NCBI GenBank assembly: GCA_036023115.1
Contig: JAYKKT010000074.1
Location: 14,633,501-14,697,500 of the forward strand
DNA length: 64,000 nucleotides
DNA from: Brasenia schreberi
Lineage: Eukaryota > Streptophyta > Magnoliopsida > Nymphaeales > Cabombaceae
Direction of reading: 5' to 3'
In this document: one piece after another, positions 11,557-22,416 of the stretch
How the letters are laid out: each line of letters starts with the position of its first letter
Position numbering within the stretch: the stretch's first letter is position 1
Notes under the pieces: generated by a model
Database searches by the model: none
Told to the model about the DNA's origin: nothing
The model's input: only the letters and a program-made list of their open reading frames with translations
Translations under genes and position numbers: made by a program

Positions 11557-11812
11557 AGTAACCAAGTAATTGTCAGTTGTCACATCAATTATAATTGATG
11601 TTGTAATGGTCAAAATCCTAATTATGACCTTTACATTTCAAAATACATTAGGAAGTATAGCATGTGATACTCGCTTTATTCAATAGTCAATAATGTTTTA
11701 GTGATGAATTATTGTAGAACATATAGCACCCCCTTTTTGGGAAATGCAATACCTTTGATGCACCATGCTAGTGAACATAGTTTGACAAAAAATATAAGCT
11801 ATGATACCTAAG
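11557..11812. other. Flanking DNA left of copia-1
   Basis: AT-rich and unassigned. It ends with the 5-bp target duplication aatat at 11813-11817. Confidence 0.4.
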
Positions 11813-11817
11813 AATAT

Positions 11818-12131
11818 TATTGAAGATTTCATATTTGTGTTTGTATTTTTGTATTTATCTTTTGTAATTTGATCTTACGGATCTCATTTGATCAGAAATG
11901 TGATCAATTTGGATCTAAGTATCATTAGTTTTACTAATAAGGAGCATTTTGTTCTTTAAGTTAGAAACCTGTATAAGTAATGCCCTAAGTGTAATCGTGT
12001 AAAGCTAAGTAAGAGAGAAATAAGAGAGAGAGGGTGCGGCAGCCCATGGAGATGCCGACTCCATCCTTGCTTCCCTATAATGTAGTTTCTTCTTGATTTG
12101 TCATTGATATTATTTGGTTTGTTTCTCAATA
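11818..12131 (+). repeat. Copia-1 5' LTR
   Basis: Starts tattgaagatt (the 3' LTR has the canonical tgttgaagatt) and ends tttctcaata. It shares ctaagtatcattag, agtaatgccctaagtgtaat and ggtgcggcagcccatgg with the 3' copy. The divergence indicates an old insertion. Confidence 0.92.
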
Positions 12132-12144
12132 TGGTATCAGAGCC
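12132..12144 (+). other. Copia-1 primer binding site
   Basis: tggtatcagagcc, complementary to the 3' end of plant initiator tRNA-Met, starts directly after the 5' LTR. Confidence 0.92.
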
Positions 12145-12169
12145 TAATTAGTGAGATTAGAGTATTTCT

Positions 12170-12850
12170 ATGATGAATTTTAAGAAGAAGAGGCGATTAG
12201 GGCAGTATGGATTAATCGCAATCCAAAGACACTTAAATCAAATCAATTATATTTCAAAAAAGGTTGATTCTGAAAAACGTTTTCAGCAATACAAAAAGAG
12301 AATTTAGGAAAAGAATAAAATTTATATTTATGCCCTAGAAATGGAGAGAAATCGTCATGACTGAAAGATTAGAAAATATAAACAAGGAGAAAGGTATGTG
12401 AGTGAGTATTATGCTTAACTTTGTGGCTTATGGGAGGAGCTGCAATTTTATTCAAAAATAAAATGTCAAAATTGTATGAAGGAATGAAATGATGAATTTG
12501 AAGAACATAAAGTGTTTGATCTTTTGTGGGGTATCTCTTCACAGTATAAAATGACTAAAAATAATATCCTCAACAGAGACAAACTTTCATCTATAAGTAT
12601 AATATACTCTCTACTCCTACGAGAAGAAGACAAAAAAACACTTAGACAAAGAAGAAAAAATCAATCAGAGACAGTTGCATGTGTTTGTAGGAATGAAGCA
12701 AATTCATCAAATACTCGTGGTAGAGGTAGATATGGTGGTGGAGGCAGAGGCAAAGATAGATATGATAAGAAAGACAAGGTGACTTGTTCTCACTGTGGCA
12801 AAATCGGACACACAAAAAGAGATGTGTTGAGAACTCGTGGGCAAGCCTAA
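12170..12850 (+). pseudogene. Copia-1 Gag
   Basis: Nucleocapsid/capsid precursor of a copia element. The frame is broken several times before 12512 and then open for 112 codons. Family landmarks are LCGLWEELQFYSK near 12420, ILNRDKLSSISIIYSLLLREE near 12570, an Arg/Gly-rich stretch, and a zinc knuckle CSHCGKIGHTKRDV near 12789. The last Cys of the CX2CX4HX4C knuckle is replaced by Val, so nucleic-acid binding by this knuckle would be lost. Confidence 0.88.
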
Positions 12851-12908
12851 CTATTTTCAAACCTGACTAAATAAGGCCTATTTCAGTGATCAAAGTGAAA
12901 AACAAAAT

Positions 12909-13181
12909 ATGAAAACGAGGTTGAATTCATTGGTTGAGATGAAGAAAGAAATTAAAGACCTTAAAGTCAAAATAAATGAATCACAAAATGTATCAACCTC
13001 TTCTAGTGTTGATTCTCAAGCTATCATGGCCTATCCCTTCACTTTTATGGCATTGGGTAATACTCTCTCATCTAATTACACAATATTAATAGTTGATTCA
13101 GGGGCGACTGATCACATGGTTGGCATGAGAGAATTTTTGATAATTATCAATCAATTCAGAAGGGGATTGATATCCAATTAG
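12909..13181 (+). pseudogene. Copia-1 protease region
   Basis: An open frame of 90 codons begins with a charged linker (VEMKKEIKDLKVKIN) and contains the aspartic protease active site VDSGATDHMVG near 13093, with the catalytic Asp retained. The frame then breaks, and the flap region is recognisable only across frameshifts. Confidence 0.88.
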
Positions 13182-13189
13182 TTGATGAA

Positions 13190-13553
13190 TCCAACATTCC
13201 CATAGCGAGAAAAGGAGTATAGATACAGATTTTGGGATTCTTAAAAATGTTTTATATGTTCCCAACATTTCAGTTAATGTGTTGTCAGTCCATGCTTTGC
13301 CTAAGAATTATCTTGCAACATTCAACTCTACTTGCTGAATTTTTTAGGAACTGAGGACGGGAAAGACCTTTGGTCAGGGTAGCATGAGGAATGAACTCTA
13401 TATCTTTGAGGAGACCAACAAAAAATCAATGCAGCCTATCTATACTATAGAAAAAGGAATGAAGATTTGATCTTATGGCATCAGAGACTTGAATATCTTC
13501 CACTGTTGAATGAAACTAAAACTTCTAAATTGTTTGAAATTATTCATTCCATT
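13190..13553 (+). pseudogene. Copia-1 Gag-pre-integrase region, left part
   Basis: Frameshifted remnants read FLKNVLYVPNISVNVLSV and WHQRLEYLP, which are landmarks of the segment between copia protease and integrase. The sequence is cut by the hAT derivative at 13562 and resumes after 14323. Confidence 0.8.
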
Positions 13554-13561
13554 GTTTAGGG

Positions 13562-14323
13562 TAGTGTTGCCTGACGCGTATCATATCATGTATCTCTAGG
13601 CTCCATGATATGGGCATATCATATCGTATTGGCCTTATTGTACTTTAATATTAAAATAATACAAAATTTAATTAAAAAATCAAGAAAAATTAGTAAAAAT
13701 CTGAAAAAAATCAAGAAAAATCTGAAAAAATCTGGTAATTGCTTTAAATTTATATAATGCAAAGTTTAGTACAGATTGAGCATTCAACATTGAACAACTG
13801 CATCCAAATTTACATATTTTGAATAAAAAAAATGAAATACATTTACATACAAAGCACTTTGTGAATCCCCAATCATCAAATGACACTCAAATAGAGTGCC
13901 TCCCACTTTATAATGCAATAAAAATCATATCCACACACTTAATAACTTTATATTTTATCATTCAAAAAAAGAAAAATACAAATAAACAAAGAAAATAACA
14001 AATAAAAAGAAAAAAATGAAGAAAAGCACTAAAAATATACCTAAATCCTAGATAGGAGGCTTGCATTGACACCGTAGAGCACGTTTTTAGAGCCTTGAAT
14101 ACGAAGGAGGCGAATAACGACTCTTAGGGAGCTTGGTGAGGTTCGAAGAGAGAGAGGAAACCCGCAAAAATACGGGTTTTGGTTTGGCCAAGGACCCTTT
14201 ATCCCTGGGCGTATCGTGCGATATGGCCCGTATCACACAATACGGTGCGATAACCTCGTGGTGGCCACGATATGATTCGTATCGCACCATATCATACGAT
14301 ACGTTGCGATACAGATAACACTG
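13562..14323 (-). mobile_element. Small non-autonomous hAT element (MITE-like)
   Basis: This 762 bp element has inverted ends (tagtgttgcctg at the left; the complement of the right end reads cagtgttatctg) and an 8-bp target duplication gtttaggg/gtttagag at 13554-13561 and 14324-14331. Its ends are rich in gatatcatatcgtat-like repeats. About 13670-13830 is the reverse complement of the 3' end of the larger hAT element (20290-20440), for example the block around taattgctttaaatttatataa. It therefore looks like an internally deleted derivative of the same family in the opposite orientation. It encodes no transposase. Confidence 0.85.
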
Positions 14324-14880
14324 GTTTAGAGTCAATGCTCTACTACTTCACTATAGGGTTACAAATATTTTGTCTCCTTTACAGACAATTGCACTCAATT
14401 CACTATGGTCTACCACATAAAAACTAAAGATGAAGTGAAAAATATCCTTTCTATATATTATCATTAATACTCAATTTCAACTACCCATCAGAATCATCCG
14501 TAGTGATAATTGAGGTAAATTTGTGTCTCAATCTCTACATTCATATTTTTTGAGTCAGGGGATATTACACCAACATCATGTCCATATTCCCTGCAATAAA
14601 ATGGGGTTTCTAAGAGGAAACTTGACATATTTTGGAAGTTGTAAGAACCTTATTGATTGAGAATAATATCCCTAAAAGTTGTGTGAAGCTGTCTTAACTG
14701 CTGTTATTTTGATAAACTGCATGCCCACTAATGTCCTTAATGGTGATTCTCCCTTTCACTCTTTATGTCCTAATACAAAACAATTTCATATACCATTAAA
14801 AGTGTTTGGGTGTACCTGTTTTGTAGATATTTTTGGTAATGCTAGATATTATAAATCATTGAAAGATAATAAAAACTTAT
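14324..14880 (+). pseudogene. Copia-1 integrase
   Basis: Degenerate integrase core and C-terminal part: FCLLYRQLHSIHYGL-like frames, then an open stretch with AVLTAVILINCMPTNVL and KVFGCTCFVDIFGN. The latter two are characteristic of the copia integrase end (usually ...LINRMPS..L...VFGCTCFV). The copia-2 insertion at 14847 cuts it, and the frame continues in register at about 22417, which confirms the nesting. Confidence 0.85.
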
Positions 14881-15132
14881 AAATATTGGAAGATTGGAGG
14901 CATTCCTCCAATATGACCATAGCAAAATTTTGGCACCCTCTTCCTGGCTGTCGTACCACCTCTCTCTATGTTTTCCTAACTTTACACTTAACTCTAATCA
15001 CCCTATTTATAAGTACTATCTAACTTGAATAACTAATTTACTCTTAATATTAATTAAGTACTACTAAATAGACATAAAGTATAAATAAGACCCATAACGT
15101 GACTACTATATGTTTTATTACAATCTCTAACA
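14847..15132 (-). repeat. Copia-2 3' LTR (left copy)
   Basis: On the minus strand it begins TGTTAGAGATTGTAATAAAA, preceded by the polypurine tract cttgagggggag. It shares atagacataaagta and gaagattggaggcattcctcc with the right copy. A minus-strand TATA-like box lies at cttataaatag (about 15003-15013). Confidence 0.92.
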
Positions 15133-15139
15133 CTCCCCC

Positions 15140-15617
15140 TCAAGTTGGGTGAAAGATATTGAGAACACCCAACTTGGATAAGGTATCCTTGAGTTGTTTG
15201 CTAACAGTAGCTTTAGTTAGTAAATTAATCTTCTGTTTTTCTGATTTCAGATACTCCAATTTGAATTCCTGATTTGATATCTTCTTTCTGATGAAGTAAC
15301 AGTCTATTTCTATGTGTTTGGTTCTTTCATGATATACTAGATTGGAAGCCATCTCAAGTGTTGCACTGTTGTCACAATATAATGGTATAGGCTGAATAGA
15401 TGTAAACTCCAGTTCACTTATCAATGAAGATACCCATTTTCCTTCACACATAGCTTGAGCTATCGCTTTGTATTCTACTTCAACTGTAGATCTGACAACT
15501 GTTTGTTTTTTACTCTTTCAAGATATAATATTAGCACCAAGTAGTGTCACATCAACTTTAGTTGATTTTCGATCATCTTCAGATCAAACCCAGTCTGCAT
15601 CAGAATAAAGTTCATTA
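15140..15617 (-). pseudogene. Copia-2 RNase H
   Basis: C-terminal RNase H of the copia polyprotein. The open stretch (103 codons from 15451) contains LYCDNSATLEMASN and YHERTKHIEIDCYFIRKK, both hallmarks of plant copia RNase H. Upstream codons are frameshifted, with a remnant of the AEAEY-type motif near 15470. Confidence 0.88.
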
Positions 15618-16096
15618 CTATATTTTTAGGATTTTAAATAAAAAAAGACCCATTCTAGGTGTTGGTTTGAGATATCTAAGAATTCTATACACCATATCCA
15701 TATGATTCTTGGTGGGAGAATGCATAAATCTGCTCACAATACCCACAATGTAAGTAATATCTAGACAAGTAATTGTCAAGTATATAAGTTTGCTAACCAA
15801 TTTCTGGTATTTGTGAATGTCCCTGAAATCTTCACTATGTCCAATGAACAATTTCTGATTTACCTCCCTAGGAGTATCACTTTGTTTATAATCAAACATA
15901 TTTGTTTCTTATAGTAGATCTATAGTGTATTTTCTCTGAGTTATGAAAATATCTTGAGTGGAATATTACACCTCTATTCCCAAGAAATAATAAAGTCGGC
16001 CCAAGTCTTTGAGGTTAAATAATTTGTGAAGATTCTTTTTTAACCTTGATATTTCTTCAATGTCATCACCTATAACAATGATATCATCAACATATA
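15618..16096 (-). pseudogene. Copia-2 reverse transcriptase, C-terminal part
   Basis: From 16096 down, the frame reads VYVDDIIVIGDD, which is the YVDD catalytic box, then FNLKDLGRLYYFLGIEV. After a few stops, an open stretch from 15899 contains YQKLVSKLIYLTITCLDITY and MHSPTKNH. Everything N-terminal to the YVDD box is absent because LINE copy B abuts it. Confidence 0.88.
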
Positions 16097-17187
16097 CTAA
16101 AACAACAACAACTAAGCCTTTTTTCATACTAGACGGGGTCGACTACATGGATTCTTTGTTTTCACAGATCCCTATCGTGTGCCATGTTAGCAGTTAACTC
16201 ACAATAAGCTAAATCATTCTTTATTGTTTCTTTCCAACACTTTTGTGGTCGTCCTCTACCTCTTTTAATACTTTCCAAATTTAGTTTTTCTAACCTTTTT
16301 ATAAGTTCTTCTTTTGATCTTCTTTTGATATTCTTTCTATATGTCCAAACCATCTTAAACGATATTCTCTCATTTTATCCTCTATTGGTGCCACTCCTAA
16401 TTTGTTTCTACTAACCTCATTATGTATACAGTCTTTTCTTGTATGACCACTCATCCATCTCAACATCTTCATTTCTTTCACAGACATCTTTTGTACATGC
16501 TGATGATTAATAGACCAACACTCAGAACCATAAAACATGGCATGCCTAATTGTTGCTCTATAATATTTACCTTTTAACTTTAATGATATCTTCTTATCAC
16601 AAAGAATACCTGATGCTCCTCACCATTTTAACCAACCAGCATTAATTCTATGCGTAACATCTCCATCAATTCTGAAAAATTGACCCTAGGTATTTAAAAC
16701 TTTCCTTTTGGGGGATGCAATGTGTGCCAATTTTAATTTCTATGTCCTCTGAGGTAACCAAATGATCAAACTTACATTCCATATATTTTGTCTTTGTTCT
16801 ACTAAGTCGAAGGTCTTTCCTTTCTAATGTTTCTCTCCATAGTTCCAATTTTCTATTAACTTTTTCCTTAGACTCCTCCACTAACACAATGTCATCAGCA
16901 AATAACATACACAAAGGTACTTCATCTTGAATATGTTTTGTTAACTCATCCATCACCATTATAAATAAGTATGGACTTAAAGTTGATCCTTGATGTAACC
17001 CAATATTAACTTCAAAGAAGTCTGCTGTTCTTTCTTGAGTCCTCACACATGTTTTTGCACCATCATATATGTCTTTTATAAGGTTAATATATGTCAATGG
17101 GATACCTCTTTTTTCCAAAGTTCTCCAAAGAACCTCCCTCCATACCCTATTATATTTTTTTTCTAGATCAATAAATATCATGTCAAT
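16097..17187 (-). mobile_element. RTE LINE copy B inside copia-2
   Basis: It is 5'-truncated, beginning on the minus strand at the DMIFIDLEK block of the reverse transcriptase (17187) and ending with the family 3' end and a (TTG)n tail at 16097-16112. Its left neighbour is the copia reverse transcriptase (YVDD box) and its right neighbour is copia Gag-pre-integrase (CQLRKYKRAPYP). The intervening copia integrase and half the reverse transcriptase are gone, and no target-site duplication is visible. Confidence 0.9.
16162..17187 (-). pseudogene. RTE LINE reverse transcriptase (copy B)
   Basis: The first stretch (down to 16666) holds [24 protein letters not shown] and an intact [11 protein letters not shown] box, followed by frameshifted C-terminal parts with [12 protein letters not shown] and [11 protein letters not shown]. 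In the first stretch the frame is fused to copia codons at its upstream edge (MCQLRKYKRAPYP, about 17187-17226), which is a chance in-frame junction. Confidence 0.88.
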
Positions 17188-17199
17188 GGGATAAGGAGC

Positions 17200-17564
17200 T
17201 CTTTTGTATTTTCTAAGTTGACACACTTCACGTTCAAAATAAAATTTATTTGACTTGACTCTAAGATGAGGTAAAACATATTATAGCTTAGACATAGGCA
17301 GATAGCCTAGACGACAATGCCAAAGATGAATCTCCGTGTCTTGAGCAATACTAGTTGAAACACTATAAGAAGTAGTATGTTGAAGGTGGTCTTTCATGAT
17401 ATATAAGCCCCTCTGTAGACTATCATGATAAAAGATTTTCTCCGTCTTCAGATCCTAAAACACACAACCAGTAGGATTAAATGTTACACTATAATTTATA
17501 GTACAAGTCAATGAACTGACTGAAAGTAGATTTATAAGAAAGTTGGGGACATGATAGAGTGATT
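17200..17564 (-). pseudogene. Copia-2 Gag-pre-integrase region
   Basis: Minus-strand remnants read LYHVPNFLINLLSVSSLT, WHCRLGYLPMSKL and CQLRKYKRAPYP, in the order expected between copia protease and integrase. There are two or more stops. The integrase core that should follow is deleted. Confidence 0.85.
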
Positions 17565-17755
17565 TTAAATCTCTAAAACATGTGGGTATACTTCCCTTCC
17601 AATCATATAAGAATGTGAGCCATTTGCTAACTTAATTGGCTCTTGTTTTGGAAGAAGACTATATTTTGAAAAATATGATGACTCTCCTACCATTTGATCT
17701 GTAACAACAAAATCAATAATCCAAGTCAATGTTGTCTGTGTTATTTTGGGAGACA
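17565..17755 (-). pseudogene. Copia-2 protease
   Basis: An open stretch of about 63 codons matches the copia protease start. The active-site block WIIDFVVTDQMVG stands where WIIDSGATDHMTG is usual: the Asp is kept but Ser-Gly-Ala is lost, so it would be inactive. The hAT element lies directly upstream at 17764. Confidence 0.85.
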
Positions 17756-17763
17756 CTCTATTT

Positions 17764-20549
17764 GAGTGTTATGTGAAGAATGGGGATTTATGAAGTGCTT
17801 TTATTTTTAGGTTTTTTATTGAATTAAAATGCTCAATTGAGATGACATGAATGGGTGTTAGATGCTCTCATTCTCAGTCTGATGATGCAACATGACTGTG
17901 GGGTATACTAGTTGAGGGTTTCAGATTGAAGATGTTTTGTGAGAAGGTGGTTAGTAATAGAATTTTATGATTGAAACACCACCTAGTAGGGACTAGGAAA
18001 GAAGTTGCTCCTTTTATAGGCAGAGTTAGAAGTTTACTAAAAGGCATTAAATGACAATGTATTTAGATGATTGAGAGTGTACAAGAGAGGAGACAACAAA
18101 ATGATGATTTAGGGATGTTTGAGAAAGATGATGATGCTATTGGATTCATTGATAATATTCCTTTAGATGCTAGAACAAAGATTGGTAGTAGTAGTTCTTG
18201 ATCACCAAACAGGAGAAAGAGGGTTGCTGAAGATTTTGCAAGTGGAAGTGGTAGAAGAGGAAGCTTAGGAAGGAGTAGAAGAAGAGCTGCTTCTAGCATA
18301 TAATCATTTTTCCTCCTAACACCACACCTGGTATTCAACTTGGAATTTGTGCTGCTATGGCTTCAGAACATCTACATGATCAGGAAGATCTTGCAGTGAG
18401 CAGATGGTTTTATGATGCATGTATTCCATTTAATGCAGCAAATAGTTTTCATTTTCAAGAAATGGCAGATACAATTACTAATATTGGTCCAGGATACAAG
18501 ATGCCCTCTTATTAGAAGTTGAGAGAAAATATTTCAGATAAGACCGTCATTAAAGTATAAGAATATTGTTCGACTTTGAGAGAGTCATGAAAGGAAACAT
18601 GATGCACTATCATGGCAGATGGATGGGGAGATAGGCGAGGAATGGCCTTGCTAAACTTTCTTGTCTACTATCCTAAATGACTTATATTTTTGAGATCTCT
18701 AGACATGTTAGAGGAGAGGCACACTGCAGAGATCTTAAGGCAAGAGTTTGATAAGATGATATGCGAGGTTGAGCTAAAGAATGTAGTTTAATTGATTACA
18801 GATAATATAACTAACTATAAAGCAGTTGTCAAGGAGTTAGTAGATACTTATGAGACTTTCTATTAGACACCATGCATAGCCCATTGTTTAGATATTTAAA
18901 GATATTGGTGAGATGGATGAGATAAAGGCAACAATTGAGTGTTGCCAAGATATCACCAAATTTATCTACAACCATGCCTTTGTATTGTGTATGATGAACA
19001 GATATACAAATGGTGTAGAGCTTCTTCGTACAGTTGTAACTTAGTTTGCAACTAATTTTTTATCAATACAGAGTAATGTGAGATAGAAGCAAGCCTTGAA
19101 GAGAATGTTCTCCTCAGATGAGTGACAATAATTTACAGAATTTCCTCAAAATAGAAGAAACAAAAAGTTGAATGAGATTTCAGAGACAATATTCAAAAGT
19201 ACATTTTGGAATGCATGTGTTAGACTATTGATGATTACATGTCCTTTAGTAAATGTTTTGAGATTGGTTGATAGTGAGGAGAAACCATTTATGGACTACC
19301 TTTGCGAAGCCATGGATAGGGCAAAAGAAGCAAATAGAAATAATTTTAATAGAAGAAAAAGAGATTATGTACCCGTATGAAAAATTATAGATAATACATG
19401 GAACAAACAATTGCATCAACCTATTTATGCAGCAACATATTATCTAAACCCAATATTCAGGTACTCAACAAGCTTTAAAAGAGACGATGAGGTTAATCGA
19501 TGCATCATTGATTATATAGATAGATTAGTCCTTGATGAGAGCAGAGTATATGCTATACATCGAGAGATGGAGATCTATGATAATGCTCTTCACTTAATGG
19601 GTTTGTCTATAGCAATTCGCAACCGCACTAATATGCACCTAGGTAAATTGTTTATTTTTGTATTTAAGTTTCTTAAATCTTATATTATTATGGATTAAGT
19701 CTTTAATGTTTGTCTTTTTCTATAGATATTTGCTAGAATAGGTTTGTAAATGATTGCCCAAACCTTAGAGATTTTGCAGTAACAGTTCTGAGCCAAACTT
19801 GTAGTGCAACGGGTTGTGAAAGGAATTGGAGTGTCTTTGAACACATCCATATAAAAAAGCGCAACAGGTTGAAACATAGGGGGTTGAATGACTTAGTTTT
19901 CATTCATTGTAACATGCGGTTTTGCGAAAGGTAATCTTGTATTAGTTAGTACTTAAAGATTCAATTCAATATATTGTTTGACTTCAATTGTTAATGTTAT
20001 TTACTAATTACTTATCATTTTTTTTATAAGCAATTGAAAAAGTAAATAGAGAAGAAAGCCAATTTGATCAAATAAGTTTGGATAATTTTGATATATTAAA
20101 AAACTTGATTATAGAAGATAGCAAAGAAAATATCCTCCTAACTTAAGAAGACATTGCATGGATTAATTTGGAAGGAGCGCAACAACATTATCAAGGAGAT
20201 GAAGATTTTGATTTTGAAGTAGAAGGTGGTGATGTGGATCTTCAACAAGGAGAAGATGAAGATTATTTAGTTGATGATCATGATTACAATATGTAAATGT
20301 AAATGTATTTCATTTTTTGCTTCAAAATATGTAAATTTTTTCCAATTGTTCAATGGTGAATGATAAAATCATCAATACATACTAAACTTTGTATTATATA
20401 AATTCTTTGCAATTACCAGATTTTTCTTAATTTTTTTCTATTTCTTTTTAAATTTTTTCTAGTTTTTTTTTATATATTAAAGTATGATATGATACGATAC
20501 GCCCGTATCATGGAGCAAAATGATACACGATATGCATCAAATAACATTA
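17764..20549 (+). mobile_element. hAT transposon (BED/DUF659 type), nested in copia-2
   Basis: The ends gagtgttatgtg (left) and the complement of ...aaataacatta (right, taatgttatttg) match the ends of the small hAT element at 13562-14323. The flanking 8-mers, ctctattt at 17756-17763 and atctaagt at 20550-20557, agree at five of eight positions, consistent with an eroded target duplication. Copia-2 Gag resumes on the right and protease on the left. The interior holds a decayed transposase in plus orientation. Its right end carries the gatacgatacgcccgtatc repeats. Confidence 0.82.
17850..20297 (+). pseudogene. hAT transposase with BED finger, DUF659 and C-terminal dimerisation domains
   Basis: Cut-and-paste transposase, broken by many stops and frameshifts. 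In order: a BED zinc-finger remnant near 17950 (FCEKVVSN, LKHHLVGTRKEVAP); a Ser/Arg-rich linker (18070-18300); DLAVSRWFYDACIPFN near 18390; the DUF659 core with MADGWGDRRGMALLNFLVYY near 18615; a CIAHCLDI block near 18870; an open piece at 19411-19645; then, across a likely intron (19643-19725, gtaaat...ctatag), the hAT dimerisation motif SATGCERNWSVFEHIHIKKR near 19805. A second likely intron ends near 20030, followed by an acidic tail ending YLVDDHDYNM at 20297. Confidence 0.88.
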
Positions 20550-20599
20550 ATCTAAGTTTTCAAATGAAAGAGAAAAATTGTTACCATTCACAATATGTA

Positions 20600-22105
20600 C
20601 CAGTGCTGATGCAACCTGAGAAGATGAGGGTTAAGAATTTTCAGATAATTTTGTTTTTAGGCCCTCTATTCTTTTAATAAGTTCCTAAATGCCATCAGTG
20701 CTAGGCGTTGGATTTTCAGCAACATAGGCAGAGTAGTTTCGAGTTTTAGAAAAATCAGGTCTATCATGTAATTTCCAATAATTTTCTCTAGAATGTCTTG
20801 ATTTACCACAATGAGAACACACAATTTTATCCTTCTTATCAGGATTGAAACGACCACATCCACATCCGAAATTTTGTTGTGCATGTTGTTGGTAGTTATT
20901 TCCTGCCCAAAATGTTAATCTTTATTGACTCAAATTCTCAATTTACACCCCACAATAAATCAAAACTTTCTTCTCAATTTCAATATTTCTTTCAGTGTAA
21001 CAAGAACACTTGATATTTGTATAGAAAAGAAGTTCATTTCATAATCCTATAATGATCATTAATAAAACGAATTCTTTGTTTACATTTTCTAATCTTTTCA
21101 AATATCTCATAATCTTTTGCAACATTCATTTTTCTGGAATAAGTTTCAGAGACTGCACACCAAATTTCATAGGCATATTCATGAAACAAAGGTTTTTGCT
21201 ATGGATGAGATTATAGACTGAAGTAACCAGGATGATATCAAGGCGTCTTCTCTTCTCCAACTAGGGTATTGTGCATCTTGTGTGTCTGGGCTCGGCATTT
21301 GCCCCATTAGGTGAGCCCATCTCCCCTTGCTATAACAACCAATGACACAGACCTAGACCATTCAGTAGTTTCTGCCATCTAACTTTGTTGTTGTAATTTG
21401 AATTTTTTTTACCTTTTTGTTTGTGGAATGTTTAGATATCATGAAAGGGCTTTCAACCCCCTTTCCTTTACCAACCATTTATCAAAAATCGAGTAAATTG
21501 ACTTCTCACAATCAGTTTTTTCTGAACCAAGGTCCAATCTTCAACACTGTTGCTGGTATTACTTATAACCCAAGAGGCTTACTCCTTTTACACCTCGATT
21601 TCTAAATAACAAGATGAGATTTAGTGTTAGAAATATTAAGATCCCAGCACTATGCTGTTCACGCCAAAATAGGGTTGATAATAGCTTTACCTAGCATATT
21701 AGATTGAACAACAAGCAACAGGTGGGACATGTCCTACCTTTCAAAATGATGCAACCTTCATGAGTGCAGGCATATCCTGAGGAACCAAAAAAAATACCAA
21801 CTGCCACATCCCAAAGTTCTTTTGCAGAAATTTGATGCAGCAATATCCGATGTTGAGTTCAGCATCAATCCCTTTGGTTGCCACAAAACCTAGTTGTATT
21901 ATCCATCAATTGTTGGATTTAGAGACTTATCAAATATGGCTAATAGGAACAAGAGATAATATCATGAAGTCAGATTTCAGAACTATGGTCAGAACATATT
22001 GTTTGGAGTACAAGAACTGACTCTTCTTCACTCACAAATGTTTAGATTACCAACTATCTCTGAATTTTACACATAAAAAACTGATCTTCTTTCTCAAAAA
22101 ACTGA
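20600..22105 (-). pseudogene. Copia-2 Gag
   Basis: On the minus strand the zinc knuckle reads CSHCGKSRHSRENYW near 20780-20825. Its last Cys is replaced by Tyr. It is preceded by QQHAQQNFGCGCGRF and followed by SAYVAENPTPSTDGI and a Ser-rich linker that runs to the hAT insertion. The N-terminal two thirds (20900-22105) has many stops and is recognised only by position between the primer site and the knuckle. Confidence 0.75.
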
Positions 22106-22123
22106 TTATAGACTCTGATATCA

Positions 22124-22416
22124 TATTATAAATATTAAATTATTGAAAGATAATAAGAACTTACAAATATTGGAAGATTGGAAGCATTCCTCCAATCTAA
22201 CCATATCAGAATTTTGATACCCTCTTCTTGGTTGTTGTACCACCTCTCTCTACTTTTTCTTAACCTTACACTTAACCCTAATCACCCTATTTATAAGTAC
22301 TATCTAACTTGAATGATTAATTTACCCCTAATCTTAATTAAGTACTACTAAATAGACATAAAGTATGAATAAGACCCATAACGTGACTACTATATGTTTT
22401 ATTACAATCTCTAACA
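22124..22416 (-). repeat. Copia-2 5' LTR and adjacent primer site
   Basis: This copy is in direct orientation with the left LTR. The primer site gactctgatatca (minus strand tgatatcagagtc) occupies 22111-22123, one transition from the canonical form. The right edge ...caatctctaaca is the same as in the left LTR. Confidence 0.9.

Larger units (their letters stand above)
14847..22416 (-). mobile_element. Second Ty1/copia retrotransposon (copia-2), nested in copia-1
   Basis: LTRs at 14847-15132 and 22124-22416 are in direct orientation. The primer site on the minus strand is at 22111-22123 and the polypurine tract (gggggag) lies next to the left LTR. The flanking 5-mers are ctaga (14842-14846) and ttaaa (22417-22421), equal but for two transitions. 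Coding order on the minus strand is Gag, protease, Gag-pre-integrase, then a gap filled by LINE copy B, then the reverse transcriptase end and RNase H. Integrase and most of the reverse transcriptase are missing. A hAT element splits Gag from protease. Confidence 0.92.
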
